A DNA stretch of 64,000 nt from Gammaproteobacteria bacterium (lineage in GTDB: Bacteria; Pseudomonadota; Gammaproteobacteria; Ga0077536): assembly GCA_021773835.1 (NCBI GenBank), contig JAJFJQ010000008.1, forward strand, positions 124,001-188,000, given 5' to 3'. The notes below the pieces were generated by a model. It was not told where the DNA came from. It worked only from the letters and a program-made list of their open reading frames with translations, and did not search any database. The translations under genes were made by a program, and so were the position numbers. Below are positions 8,621-19,100 of the stretch, piece after piece (position 1 is the stretch's first letter; each line of letters starts with the position of its first letter).

Positions 8621-9678
8621 GCTTGCTCCTCTATTTTCGTTTGCGCTATTCCCGCCAGCAAGTACATCACCACATAGACAATGGCGCGGTAGGTCAACGC
8701 CGATCCTGGTGGAATACAAGCAAAAGAAAAGCCACTGAGACCGCGCTTGCCGATCGCGTGCGCGATCCGGATCACCTCGTAGTCGGTCATTCCCATGGGT
8801 TCCGCGAGTTCGCCCAAGGTATCGCCGGGACCGGGGCCGGCACCGCCAAGCACATCCATATCGAAATGCACGAACACACCGTCGGTCCCTGTATAGGCGT
8901 GCTTGAGTTCTTCGCAGATACCATCAATTCCGAACTCTTGACGCATCCGCCACAAGGGGTAGAAGTTCGTCCCTTCCGCCACCCAGGCGCGCACCATGTT
9001 CTTGTCCTCCAACATCCCGCGCTCACCGATCTCGACCAAGTTGCGCTTGTCCATATTCTTGTGGAATTCGTACATTTTGTGTTTCCAGCTTCCGCTGCCG
9101 GCGATCCGAGGGTCCATGGTTAACCGATCGAGCGGTTTCGCGTCCCAATGGGTATCGAGACAAATGCATCCAACCTTACCGGCAGTGCGCTCGGCGATTG
9201 GTTTGGCAATGGCATAAGATCCGCAGGGCGAGTTTTGTCCGATGACAATCGGCAGCGCACCGACCGCAAGGCAGTCATTAACTTTATCTTCGACCGCGCC
9301 CTGTGCGCGTAAGATGTTCTCCGCCGTTGGTGCGTCGACAACCTCCGGCGGTATGGCGGCGTTGCCATAGTCGACAACCTTCAAATGCTCGAACACGTCT
9401 ATATCGAACTCTTGCACGTAGCCCGATGCATAACGCGCCGATTGCTGGCGCACCCGCTGCGGCGCAGCCAGCCACTCATCTTTACCAACGCCGCCGTACT
9501 CGCCCCAGCCGGCGACATATGGAGCGCCAATGATCACAGCATCTGCTCCATCAATCTCTGGCGGAGAGGTGGCTAAAGGCAACCGCATAAACGACGGCGT
9601 CTCTGCGTCAAGCTGCGGGAAATTGACATTCTGCATCCAAAAAGAATTACGGATCTCATTCCAGCTCGGGTAGCTCAT
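8617..9678 (-). CDS. Ureohydrolase (arginase/agmatinase) superfamily protein with one altered metal site
   Basis: 353 residues. The second and third metal motifs of the arginase fold are present: DTHWD (175-179) and FDMDV (D273, D275). The first motif, normally GGDHS, reads IGQNS with Asn149 in place of the histidine ligand (codon at 9232-9234, AAC on the minus strand). The family hydrolyses guanidino groups using a two-manganese centre; loss of one ligand suggests a different metal, a different substrate or loss of activity. The start at 9678 is preferred over an ATG at 9705 because AGGAGAGG lies five bases before it. First gene of the operon with the deacetylase-like protein and the monooxygenase. 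Confidence 0.85.
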   Translation of the reverse strand: MSYPSWNEIRNSFWMQNVNFPQLDAETPSFMRLPLATSPPEIDGADAVIIGAPYVAGWGEYGGVGKDEWLAAPQRVRQQSARYASGYVQEFDIDVFEHLKVVDYGNAAIPPEVVDAPTAENILRAQGAVEDKVNDCLAVGALPIVIGQNSPCGSYAIAKPIAERTAGKVGCICLDTHWDAKPLDRLTMDPRIAGSGSWKHKMYEFHKNMDKRNLVEIGERGMLEDKNMVRAWVAEGTNFYPLWRMRQEFGIDGICEELKHAYTGTDGVFVHFDMDVLGGAGPGPGDTLGELAEPMGMTDYEVIRIAHAIGKRGLSGFSFACIPPGSALTYRAIVYVVMYLLAGIAQTKIEEQA

Positions 9679-9935
9679 CGATCCTCTCCTATTAGGAAAA
9701 TGCAATCGTTCGACATTCGACGATAAACGCTGGTAGTCGCTCAGTATCCGTGATGGGCAGCCATTGGTAGGCAGAATAAAAGCGCTATCCCCCTAAAGTC
9801 CACTACTGGAAGACCCTAATTCGGCGAAGCAGTTTTCACGGTATCTGTATCAAACAACACGAAGACGGTTTCCGAGCGACGCATATTGGCCACATTCGTT
9901 ACAATCATCGAATATAGGACGGAACATAAATATCG

Positions 9936-10676
9936 ATGAAAGCGGCGATTCTTGCTGCAGGAATGGGTACACGACTCGCAGAGCATGCCAATGGGAACCC
10001 AAAATGCCTGCTCGACGTCGGCGGCACTACCCTGCTTGAACGATCCTTAACTAACTTGAGTAAGGGCGGGATAACAGGCGTCGTGGTAATTCTCGGATTT
10101 CGCGGCGAGGCGATCAAAGCGCTAATCGGCGATAGCTACAACGGTCTATCGGTTACCTATGTCGAAAATCCGGATTATCAAACGACGGGTAATATGTTTT
10201 CCCTCGCCAAAGCCAAGCATTTGCTGGATACCGACACCATGATTGTTGAAGCGGATCTTATTTATCAAGCAGACGCTATCCCGCGACTCGTTGACGCAGA
10301 AGAGGACGACGTGATCTTGGTTGGGCGGCTGCTACACCACGGTGACGACATCTATGTTTGCGTTAACGACCAAGGACAGATCACAAACCTTGGCGGAAAA
10401 ATTAAAAATAAAGATGAAGCGGTGGGCGCGCTATTTGGAATCTCAAAGTTTTCCCCGGCATTCATGGAGAAACTATTCGACCAAGCAAGCAGAGATTTTG
10501 CCGCAGGAAATACGAATTTCCACTACGAGGAGACCGTGCTCAAAACAAGTATGTTGGGTCATCCTGTACACACATTGGTTTGCCACGACATCCATTGGAC
10601 TGAAATTGATAACGAGGCTGATTTAAAAAGGGCACGCGAAGAAGTGTTACCGAAGATACTGGAAACTGGTTTCTAG
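9936..10676 (+). CDS. LicC/PntC-like nucleotidyltransferase (cytidylyltransferase)
   Basis: 246 residues with the nucleotidyltransferase-fold opening MKAAILAAGMGTRL and PKCLLDVGG, the metal-binding Asp107 in VEADLIY and a second acidic motif WTEIDNEADL (221-230). The combination NPDYQTTGNMFSL with WTEIDNEADL is typical of CTP:phosphocholine and CTP:aminoethylphosphonate cytidylyltransferases, which make CDP-choline-like donors for decorating surface glycans. No transaminase, choline kinase or transferase lies beside it, so the acceptor is open; a sugar-1-phosphate is the alternative. It stands alone, convergent with the next gene. Confidence 0.82.
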   Translation: MKAAILAAGMGTRLAEHANGNPKCLLDVGGTTLLERSLTNLSKGGITGVVVILGFRGEAIKALIGDSYNGLSVTYVENPDYQTTGNMFSLAKAKHLLDTDTMIVEADLIYQADAIPRLVDAEEDDVILVGRLLHHGDDIYVCVNDQGQITNLGGKIKNKDEAVGALFGISKFSPAFMEKLFDQASRDFAAGNTNFHYEETVLKTSMLGHPVHTLVCHDIHWTEIDNEADLKRAREEVLPKILETGF

Positions 10677-10878
10677 ATGGCTACTTCAGTGATGTCCCAC
10701 TAGCGATGTCGTCGTATGGCACGTCACGCAGGAGTTGATCCGTCGCCCGTTTGGATACCGGATCAGGCCCGGTATGACGTCGGTGATATTGTCTGTCGAG
10801 AAGCCGACGGGATTGTGCGGGCGGATGATCTAGCGCTGCACCCTTGTGTGCGATGCTGATCTAGGCGACGCGAATTAG

Positions 10879-12084
10879 TTAGGACGCCATTGCAAGCGGG
10901 CCTGAGGATGCCCTGTAATCTTTTCGTGTCGGAATATATTTTGCGACCCGGGGCACGGTGTGTGTGGTTACGCACAAGTCACTTAGGCCTCGCGGCTCCG
11001 CGTGTTTTTCAATCGCTTCGCAGATGTTGTCGGCTACCGACTCGTCAGTAATACACCGAAACATCGCGTATTCCTCGGAAACGCTGGCATGATCATGTTC
11101 ATTGCGATCGCGTGCAGTAATGTTTTTCGAAAACGTTGTGTTGAGGCCAGGCGCCCCAGCATCAAGCATTAGATTCATTAGCGCTACGTGGTTGTCGCGA
11201 TTAATGGTCGCCGACAGGCACACCTGATTAAACAATGCTGGAGCCGACGCTTTAAGAAAATCCAATCCCATCGCTTTTGCATCACCACCAACTTCTACAA
11301 CGGATTGGTCGCGCCAATGCGTATGACCAGCGAGATGATCGATCGCGCTAATGATTTGCTGCATGTTTGCATCGTATTGATGATGCGCGGTACGGCTAGG
11401 TAGGTTGAACATACCCTTGTCGATATTGAGGCGATACATAAAGCCACGGCCAGGCAAATGCAGGCCACCTGCTTTCGCCATTGCATCAAATATTTCTTCG
11501 ACATTGGCGGAATCGGCTATCACCATCAGCACTTCCTGTTCGGTGTCTTTAGTAATTCGTAGCCAACCGAGCCGATCTCTAAGGCCGCGCCCTTCCACGT
11601 AATACACGATAGGTCCGTGGGCGCCCGCTCTAATTGCAGCTTTAGCTATCCGATCACCAAGTTGATGCCCAACGACGCAATAGATGATGCTTAAATTTGC
11701 TTCTAAATCATGCGCGCGATGGTCCGGGCTGGGATCTGCGTTACCCGGCCATGGTTGATAGGCAGTGCCGAAATAAGCTTTGTCGCACGGCGTGCTAAAC
11801 ACCGCACCAGCCGCCTGTAGATGCATGTTGCTAAGTTCCACAATCTCGCTGACGATGCCATCGATCTGGTCGTCCGGAACGAGCATTTGCAGCATTGTTC
11901 GCGACGGGCTAATTGGCGGCACCCAGGATTTCCACCAGCGATCATGTAGTAAAGTGCCCCGCGCCTTGCGCGCGAACGCACGAGTACCATCCGCACAAAT
12001 GACAGCCTCGACGACTTGGTTCGAGGCCGCAGTCGGAAGAACGGTCGTGATGGAAGAAACATTGTGATCAGCCGTGAACATCAT
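10879..12084 (-). CDS. Protein with three PII-like domains, partner of DUF1538 membrane protein
   Basis: 401 residues. By eye there are three successive segments with the beta-alpha-beta pattern of PII-like proteins: about 40-115 (MLQMLVPDDQIDGIVSEIVE), 135-235 (IIYCVVGHQLGDRIAKAAIRAGAHG, then QEVLMVIADSANVEEIFDAM) and 285-390 (ALMNLMLDAGAPGLNTTF, then AMFRCITDESVADNICEAIE). A GAxGP/GAPG motif and a later 'TVPRVAKYIP' fit nucleotide-sensing PII relatives. PII-like proteins bind ATP, ADP or other nucleotides and regulate membrane transporters. The gene overlaps the DUF1538 gene by four bases, and PII-like proteins are known neighbours of DUF1538. The tandem triple arrangement would mimic a PII trimer in one chain (inference). 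Confidence 0.75.
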   Translation of the reverse strand: MMFTADHNVSSITTVLPTAASNQVVEAVICADGTRAFARKARGTLLHDRWWKSWVPPISPSRTMLQMLVPDDQIDGIVSEIVELSNMHLQAAGAVFSTPCDKAYFGTAYQPWPGNADPSPDHRAHDLEANLSIIYCVVGHQLGDRIAKAAIRAGAHGPIVYYVEGRGLRDRLGWLRITKDTEQEVLMVIADSANVEEIFDAMAKAGGLHLPGRGFMYRLNIDKGMFNLPSRTAHHQYDANMQQIISAIDHLAGHTHWRDQSVVEVGGDAKAMGLDFLKASAPALFNQVCLSATINRDNHVALMNLMLDAGAPGLNTTFSKNITARDRNEHDHASVSEEYAMFRCITDESVADNICEAIEKHAEPRGLSDLCVTTHTVPRVAKYIPTRKDYRASSGPLAMAS

Positions 12085-14033
12085 GAAGTTACCTCCGCCT
12101 GGGTCGCTGAACTTGGAATATCTTGCGTCGCCGGCGGCATATAAGCGCGCCGCGCCTTACGCTCCTTGTGCTGCGTATATAGCCCGACCGTCAATACCGT
12201 CAAGATCGGCCCCACGGACGCGAGCGCAAGGATCCCGAAGCCATCACTGACCCCGGGCACGTTAGCGCCAACCCCAAGTCCCATGGCAAGTACTAATGGC
12301 ACGGTGATCGGCCCGGTGGTGACACCTGCGCTATCCCAGCTGAAATTTACAAAGCTATGCGGCGAATACCATGTCAACACGAGGACTAACATATAAGGCG
12401 GCAATAGCATCCACATCAGCGGTAAGTTGTAGGCCATCTTGACGATGCCGGCGCCGATCCCTACACCAACGCCGATTGCCACACTTTGCATCAATAGTCT
12501 TTTGCGGAATGCGCCGACGGTGATGCGCTCCACGGTATCGCCCAGGGCATTTAGCGCGGGTTCCGCGAGGGTCGCACCGTAGCCTAGGAAAAACGCAAAA
12601 CCAACCGCCAACAACTTTCCTACATTACCGTCGGCAAATAGCGGTGGTGCGGCGTTATCTAACCCCCACGGCACAATTTCTGCGAATGCTAATGGAATGT
12701 TGCTGCCGAGCTGCCCACCTAACGGCGTCAGGCCCAATGCGATGCCGAGGCTGAATATGGCCATGCCAGTTACAGCAAATACAATTCCGACTCCAACGTC
12801 ACTGGATTCGTCTAAGCCTTGTCGCAATACGAAGCGCAACACCAAATATAAAAACAAGCACAGTGGTATGATGGCACGCAAGGCGTCGATGCAGGCGCTA
12901 CGGATTTGCGCCGCGATACCACGGCTTTCGTCCCAAGTCTTTTCACTGATCAGCGCGAATTCGCGACTGTAGTTCTTTTTGATTACCAAAGTAGGGTTAG
13001 AGACAACGATGGTTCCGTCGACAAGCTCTGCGTTGGCACCGTCGAACTCGAACTCGTATCCTTTGGGTAGCTCACCGGACATCGCATAGTGCGCGAATTC
13101 CTGTTCGGTAATCGGCCTAGTTAGCTTCGACTCGATGCGCTCACTTGTTGTCGGTTGGACCGCGGGCGCCTCGATTTGCAGCGAGCTACCAGCATAGTGT
13201 TCGGCGCCAAAATAGTCTTTATTCACGAAATGGAACAGCGCAAGCAATAACACCGCGAGGATCGGAAACAGAGACGCGAGCGTAACGATCCCGAAACCCG
13301 AATGACCCCCGCCGCCGGAGCCGCTACTCACGACACGGCAAACGCCTATGCCAAGCGCAAGCACAAGCGGTACGGTAACGGGGCCAGTGGTAACGGCGCC
13401 GCAATCCCATGCCAGGCCGAGAACGTCGTTTAAGGCTGGAACTTGACTAAAACTCAGTGACAAGGCCAACAATACCAACACTGCGGGCATCGCAAGGTAT
13501 TTGAGCGGCCACGCGTAGAAAAATCGAAGCACGCCGAGCAAAACGGCAAGTCCGACCCCCACTCCTACTGCACTAACGAGTTGACCAGAAAAATCGTTTA
13601 AGAGGCTATACAACAGAGGTGCGTCATTCGGTAGAACTCCGCTACCGGCGGCCTTCAGCACCGCGATTGCCGGTTCCGCAAATGTCGCCCCTGCGCCGAG
13701 CAGAAATGCCACGGCAAGGATCACCGGCATCTTACTATTACGCGGTAAGACACTACCGATAACCTCACCCAGGGGCATCAACCCGAGCCGCAGCCCCTCC
13801 ATGAAAAACATCAATCCGATAGCAACCAGTAATATGCCCGCCGCGATCATCGCTGCGTAGACAATCGGAAGCTGCAAAATGAAGATTTGGAATACGATGA
13901 GGTATGTCACGATGAACCAGATCCCATTGAGTTGGCTCATAAAATGGCGTTTCAAGTATGGCCCCAAGATCCTGAGCGTATCTTGCAGGCCAAGCCGATA
14001 ACGGGGGCTATTCGTAAGATGTGATGTGGACAC
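12081..14033 (-). CDS. DUF1538 family multi-pass membrane protein, duplicated
   Basis: 650 residues with two homologous halves. The signature occurs twice: 'LGAGATFAEPA' near residue 112 and 'LGYGATLAEPA' near residue 475, and 'WDCGAVTTGPVTVPLVLALGIG' is matched by 'WDSAGVTTGPITVPLVLAMGLG' (each shortened here). These conserved Gly/Thr/Pro-rich re-entrant-looking segments suggest a channel or transporter. A soluble insert of about 130 residues separates the halves (roughly 270-385). Substrate unknown. The coupled PII-like gene suggests nucleotide-dependent control, as with AmtB and GlnK or SbtA and SbtB. Confidence 0.85.
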   Translation of the reverse strand: MSTSHLTNSPRYRLGLQDTLRILGPYLKRHFMSQLNGIWFIVTYLIVFQIFILQLPIVYAAMIAAGILLVAIGLMFFMEGLRLGLMPLGEVIGSVLPRNSKMPVILAVAFLLGAGATFAEPAIAVLKAAGSGVLPNDAPLLYSLLNDFSGQLVSAVGVGVGLAVLLGVLRFFYAWPLKYLAMPAVLVLLALSLSFSQVPALNDVLGLAWDCGAVTTGPVTVPLVLALGIGVCRVVSSGSGGGGHSGFGIVTLASLFPILAVLLLALFHFVNKDYFGAEHYAGSSLQIEAPAVQPTTSERIESKLTRPITEQEFAHYAMSGELPKGYEFEFDGANAELVDGTIVVSNPTLVIKKNYSREFALISEKTWDESRGIAAQIRSACIDALRAIIPLCLFLYLVLRFVLRQGLDESSDVGVGIVFAVTGMAIFSLGIALGLTPLGGQLGSNIPLAFAEIVPWGLDNAAPPLFADGNVGKLLAVGFAFFLGYGATLAEPALNALGDTVERITVGAFRKRLLMQSVAIGVGVGIGAGIVKMAYNLPLMWMLLPPYMLVLVLTWYSPHSFVNFSWDSAGVTTGPITVPLVLAMGLGVGANVPGVSDGFGILALASVGPILTVLTVGLYTQHKERKARRAYMPPATQDIPSSATQAEVTS

Positions 14034-14523
14034 CGGAGAGGACTACCTAATATTCCAATTAGTGCTATAGCGGCTGCGATGAATTTTGCTTAAATCGGGA
14101 TCAGCACCCCGAAGAAACGGTCAGCGTCAAACCCCTCACCACGCAACGAGGCGCCGACTGCCTTCACCACCAAGGCGAGTCGGCGTGCGTCATTTCGATA
14201 CAGTGAAATGTGCAGGACAAATTCGTCCACTACTGACAATGCCTCCAATGTCCGAGGCTTGGCCTACTTGCGACGATACGCTAGGTGACGGCGTACCGAA
14301 TATCTAATGCCGCCACCCTACTTGGAACTCAGGATCATCCGTTGCAATCATTCAGCTTCTAGGTCTGGGCCCGAACAATCTTCGATCGCCTAAAACGCGC
14401 TGGTCGTAAAGTACGCTGCTATCCAGTGTGGATCCTAAGCCGTTGATTTATCTGTCGGCCCCCTAGCCTCAGACTCCAGAAGTTCATAAACTGTCGCTAC
14501 CGTCGCAGAATCAGGATTTACTC
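14034..14523. other. Divergent intergenic region, 490 bases
   Basis: Lies between the divergent DUF1538 (minus) and FHA-cyclase (plus) genes, so it should contain both promoters. No coding signal seen on either strand. The only clear structure is a strong hairpin at 14153-14184, listed separately. Confidence 0.6.
14153..14184. repeat. Strong inverted repeat (12-bp stem, 7-base loop)
   Basis: GCCGACT-GCCTT pairs with AAGGC-(G)-AGTCGGC around the loop CACCACC, with one bulged base. No run of T follows on either strand and neither flanking gene ends here, so it is not a simple terminator. It could be a regulator-binding palindrome, a lone REP-like element or an RNA structure in a 5' leader. Confidence 0.7.
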
Positions 14524-16041
14524 GTGCGCCGCTGGATTGAGTCAATAAAAAAGCGAGCCGGGGGTTCACACAATGGTGCCGCATCGGTCGATGGGTTTAC
14601 CCAACTTGAACTCTTAGTTATTGAAGGTGACGATACCGGGCAACGTTTTACTCTGGACGGTGACGTTATGCACGTGGGGCGGCGACCTCCTGATGAACTC
14701 GTGCAGAGGGAGATCCTGTTGCAGGACACCACGGTCTCTTCACGCCAAGCGCAAATTAAACGCCACGACGACGGCTACCACATAATTCACTACCCTACGG
14801 CGACAAACCCGACCTTAATCAACGGTGAAGTTGCGCGTGATAGCCTACTGACTGTAGGTTCTAAAATTCGCATTGGCCGAGTCGTCATGCTCATAAAGCA
14901 TAGCGAAGATCTAGAGACTCGATCGGTGCCGGTCATCACCACCGAACCAGTCGACCGAAACAGCGAAACATTATCTCCGTCGAAGGTTCAGTCCAAAGAT
15001 TTACTCGCGAACCCACCGCCGGTCGTCAGCACGACCGATGGCACGATAACCGGGATGGCTGGGATAACGTTTATCGGCCAGTTAGTTGTTGAACAAGGCT
15101 CAGATTCTATCGGGCATAGCATGTTTCCAATAGAAGCGCGGTCGATGCTGCTGGGACGTGGGGATGATTGCGATATTCAGATTTTGGACGCAGAAATTTC
15201 GCGCGTTCAAGCCGAGTTAGTCTATGAAGACGGTGTAAGTTACCTCGCCCAACGCAGTAACACGAAATCTTCCAAACTTAATGGCAAAGAGATTTCCGAT
15301 CGGATACGTCTCAATAACGGTGACATCATTACCTTAGCGGAACGCATTCAACTTAGAGTCGAACTACATGAGGGTGATACGACAATTGCACAGTCGACTT
15401 CCGAACGTTCCATTAGCGGCCGCAACGCGGGAGGAGCATCCGACAGCGAGTCCGAAGCGGAATCATTGCAGCGTGTGATGGAGGAAAAACTGCGTCTCGA
15501 TCGAACGATCGAAGAGCAATTTACCGTACAAGGGAGCTTCCTTGATGTCGATGTGGCGGATTCTTATGGTATGAAGCTTGGCAATGCCACACCGGAACGT
15601 ACGATCGTTTCTTTCGAACGATTTCGGCAGTTCGTTGCGAATACTGTGGCCGCATTTTCAGGGCAGGTATTAAATAGTAACGGCGACGAACTGATGTGCT
15701 TCTTTGACTCGCCGGTGGACGCAGTTAAATCTGGCGCCGCGTTACTTACCGATCTGGAGAAGTTTAATCAGGAAGAAAATCTACTGGCGGCACCGTTTCG
15801 GATCCGCATAGGGATCCACACCGGACGTTCACTTGTGGACTTGGAGCGCGGCGTCGCTTATAGCGAAATCCTGGACGTTGCCGGTCACTTGCAAAAAAAG
15901 GCTCAGACGAATCATATCGTCGTATCTCAGGATACTCTCGACCAGCTTCCTGCCGATTTGCCTTTTGAATACGCTGGCGAAATTGACAATGGGATTGTGT
16001 TCCATACTCTGACCGATCCCACTTCGTTGAACAGGGGTTGA
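14524..16041 (+). CDS. FHA-FHA-class III nucleotide cyclase-like protein
   Basis: 505 residues from a GTG start that has AGGA seven bases upstream. Two forkhead-associated domains that bind phosphothreonine are visible: about 28-125 (HVGRRP, then SSRQAQI and TLINGE) and 183-282 (LGRGDDCDIQI, then ISRVQAEL and KLNG). A class III cyclase-like domain follows at about 335-485: metal aspartates in FLDVDVADS (D341 or D343) and NGDELMCFF (D388), and RIRIGIHTGRSL. The transition-state pair normally written N...R in 'VNLAARL' reads D451 and H455 (LDVAGHL), so it may no longer make cAMP and could be a binding or scaffold domain. Convergent with the Ser/Thr kinase gene, whose phosphorylated targets the FHA domains could read (inference). 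Confidence 0.85.
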   Translation: MRRWIESIKKRAGGSHNGAASVDGFTQLELLVIEGDDTGQRFTLDGDVMHVGRRPPDELVQREILLQDTTVSSRQAQIKRHDDGYHIIHYPTATNPTLINGEVARDSLLTVGSKIRIGRVVMLIKHSEDLETRSVPVITTEPVDRNSETLSPSKVQSKDLLANPPPVVSTTDGTITGMAGITFIGQLVVEQGSDSIGHSMFPIEARSMLLGRGDDCDIQILDAEISRVQAELVYEDGVSYLAQRSNTKSSKLNGKEISDRIRLNNGDIITLAERIQLRVELHEGDTTIAQSTSERSISGRNAGGASDSESEAESLQRVMEEKLRLDRTIEEQFTVQGSFLDVDVADSYGMKLGNATPERTIVSFERFRQFVANTVAAFSGQVLNSNGDELMCFFDSPVDAVKSGAALLTDLEKFNQEENLLAAPFRIRIGIHTGRSLVDLERGVAYSEILDVAGHLQKKAQTNHIVVSQDTLDQLPADLPFEYAGEIDNGIVFHTLTDPTSLNRG

Positions 16042-16152
16042 AATCCGCGACAGCTAAATTTTGTCAAAGCATAAGATCCCTCGTTACGGGGGACGAAAAA
16101 GCGCCTGTTCAATCTAATTGAGATAGATCGGCATTTCCCTACCCAATTAGTT

Positions 16153-19100
16153 TCAATTTGCTTCAGCAGCCTCCTGGCGTAGCGTCGCAAGCTCTAACAG
16201 CTCTGTGGCGCGTTTGTTATTACGCTCGACGCCTTCACCAGCCTTATACATTAGTCCCAATCGATGCTGGGCGTCGGCGTAGCCTGAATCGGAAGCCGTG
16301 CGCAGCCATTCGACGGCTATCTCATTATCTTCGACGAAACCGAGGCCCTCATCGTACATGCGCCCGAGCATATACTGCGCCTTAGCATTGCCTTGCCTTG
16401 CGGCTTTTAAATACCAATTCGAGGCGATCTCAAAATCCTGGTCAACGACTTCCCCATCAAAGTAGGTGTCAGCGAGATAAGCCTGAGCGAGAGCGTGACC
16501 TTGCTCCGATGCCTCCTCTAATAGCTTAAGACCAGCTGCAAAATCGCGCATCAGCTCCGAGCTCGAAAAATACAACATGGCTAACTTGAATTGTGCTTGG
16601 CTATCGCCTTTATCCGATGCCATCCGAAACCACTTAGCGGCCGCTTCTATATCCCGGGTGGTTTCATTCTCTGACAGCAACACACCCAACTCTAACTGCG
16701 CCTCGATGTTCCCTCGTTCGCCGGCCTGAACTAGCAGTTCGAAAGCGTGTTGCTCGCTTTTCACGACCCCCTCTCCACGCTTTGCCATTTGCGCGAGCGC
16801 GTAGGGAGCATCAGGATGACCATTGTCCGACGCACGTCTATACCACTCTAGCGCCTGCTTCAAATCCTTGGTCAGGCCCGATCCGGTTTGATACATGAGT
16901 CCAAGTACGTACTGTGCACCAACCACATTTTCCTGCGCGGCTTCGTAAATCCACCGGAAGGCTTCTGCGTCCTGGTTGGCAAAACCATCACTCTCTCGAT
17001 ACAAAACGCCGAGTTCAAATTTGGCGACTTCACTGCCTTGTTCAATTGCTTTGCGAAACCAACGGATCGCTTCGTCACTATCAACTGGTACGCCGGCGCC
17101 TTTCGCAAACGCGGCGCCGATTGCTGTTTGCGCGATTGCATTTCCCTGATTAGCAGAGCGGAAATACCAATTTAAGGCCTCTTCGTCGTCTTTTCGCACG
17201 CCTAAACCCCGCGCATAACTAAGCCCGAGTAGAACCTGCGCATCGCTACTACCTTGTTCTGCCGCCAAACTGAACCAATTCGCTGCTTCTTGCACATCAC
17301 GTGGGGCGCCATCTCCTCGTAGATAGCTAAGCCCCAGCATAAGCTGTGCTTCGACGGCTCCTTGTTTTGCGGACAATTGATACCATTTCACAGCTTCCTC
17401 TGAATCTTGCGGAACACCATCTCCAAGTGCGTAGTTGAAGCCCAAGGTTACTTGAGCCTCTGGGTTCCCCTGTTCCGCGGACCGGCGATACCACTGCAAT
17501 GCGAGTGCGTGATCGATCGCTACGCCGTCGCCGTTATCGTATGTAAGGCCGAGATAATATTGAGCCAGCGCGTCGCCTCCTTGCGCAGCTTCGTTATACC
17601 AGTCGAACGCTTCTACCTGGTGACCTGCAGCGCCACCGCTCTCCTTGTAAATCATGCCAAGCTCATGCATCGCCGCGACGCTACCTTTTTCGATAGCTTT
17701 TCGATACCAAGATATCGCTTCAGCTATATCGAGCGGTACGCCCGTTCCCTTCGCGTAAGAATTCGCAACTGCCATCTGCGCTTCAACGTCACCTTGTTCA
17801 GCAGCTTTACGATGCCACTTGAATGCCTCGTTATAGTCAATATCGGTACCGCGCCCGAAGAAGTACATAACGCCAAGGTTATATTGCGCGCGCGAATAAC
17901 CTTGCGCCGCCGCCAATTCGTACCAGTTAAATGCAGCACGGGTATCCCGCTCAACACCGAATCCATTCTCAAACATATAACCAAGATTATTCTGCGCTTT
18001 AACGTTTCCTTGCGCGGCTGCTTTCCGATACCACTCGATCGCACAACCGTAGTCTTGCTTGACTCCGACACCATCAGCACACATCAACCCAAGCGCCATT
18101 TGTGCATCGGCATAGCCGTCCTCAGCAGCGCTTTTAAACCACCGGAAGGCTGCAAGGTGATCCTGACGCAGGCCATCGCCTTTGTAGTATTTGACCGCCA
18201 ACGCGTATTTAGCAGGATTACTACCCAAATGAGCCATGATGTGATCGGAAAAGAACCACATTACGGCGCCCGCGATGATTAAAATTATTAATGACAGCGA
18301 CCTAACTAATGTTCGCCGCTTAAAACGTGATGGCGTCTCTTCAATATAAGGTGACGTCCAGACTGTATCTATTTTTGTCGTTTTCGGCCGCATCGGCGAT
18401 TCGATCGAATCACCGATGCGATGGTAGGGGGTGGATAACATTGCGGATTGGCCTGGTTCAAGCAATTTGCTCAGCCAGTCGCCGATCGATTGCGGGCGAT
18501 CTTTGGGGCTAAATTCGAGCGCTTCGTCAATCGCATTCAAAAATCGATCAGAGTAACGACCGGCCCCAATATCAACAGCCCGGACGATAGGCTCTCGTAC
18601 GGACATCCTTAGCGCTGTAGAGCGGTCAATAGCGCTAATCGGCGGCCTCTTGCTGATCGCGTGATACAGCGTTGCGCCCACACCGTAAATATCGCTCCAA
18701 GGACCTTGGTCTCTACCTTCTGATTGATACAGTTCGATCGGCGCATAACCAGCAGTGACGATCGTCGTTAGCGGATTCGATTGCGCACCAGCGGCGTGAC
18801 GGGCCGATCCAAAATCGAGCAGTACGCCGGTGGCGTCATCGCGGATAATGATGTTGGCTGGTTTAATATCGCGATGGATAAACCCCGCGTTATGGACGAG
18901 GTGCAAGCCGTCTAGAATTGGGATCAATAATCTCAGGAGATATTCTTCGCTTGCGACATTGGGTGACTCAATGCGTTGCAAGAGAGTCTCCCCGGGTTCG
19001 TACGCCATAATCATGTAAGCGGTATTGTTCTTTTCGAATACCGACATTACCCGGACGATATTGGGGTGTTCGAATTTGGCCAAGGTTCGAGCCTCGTCGA

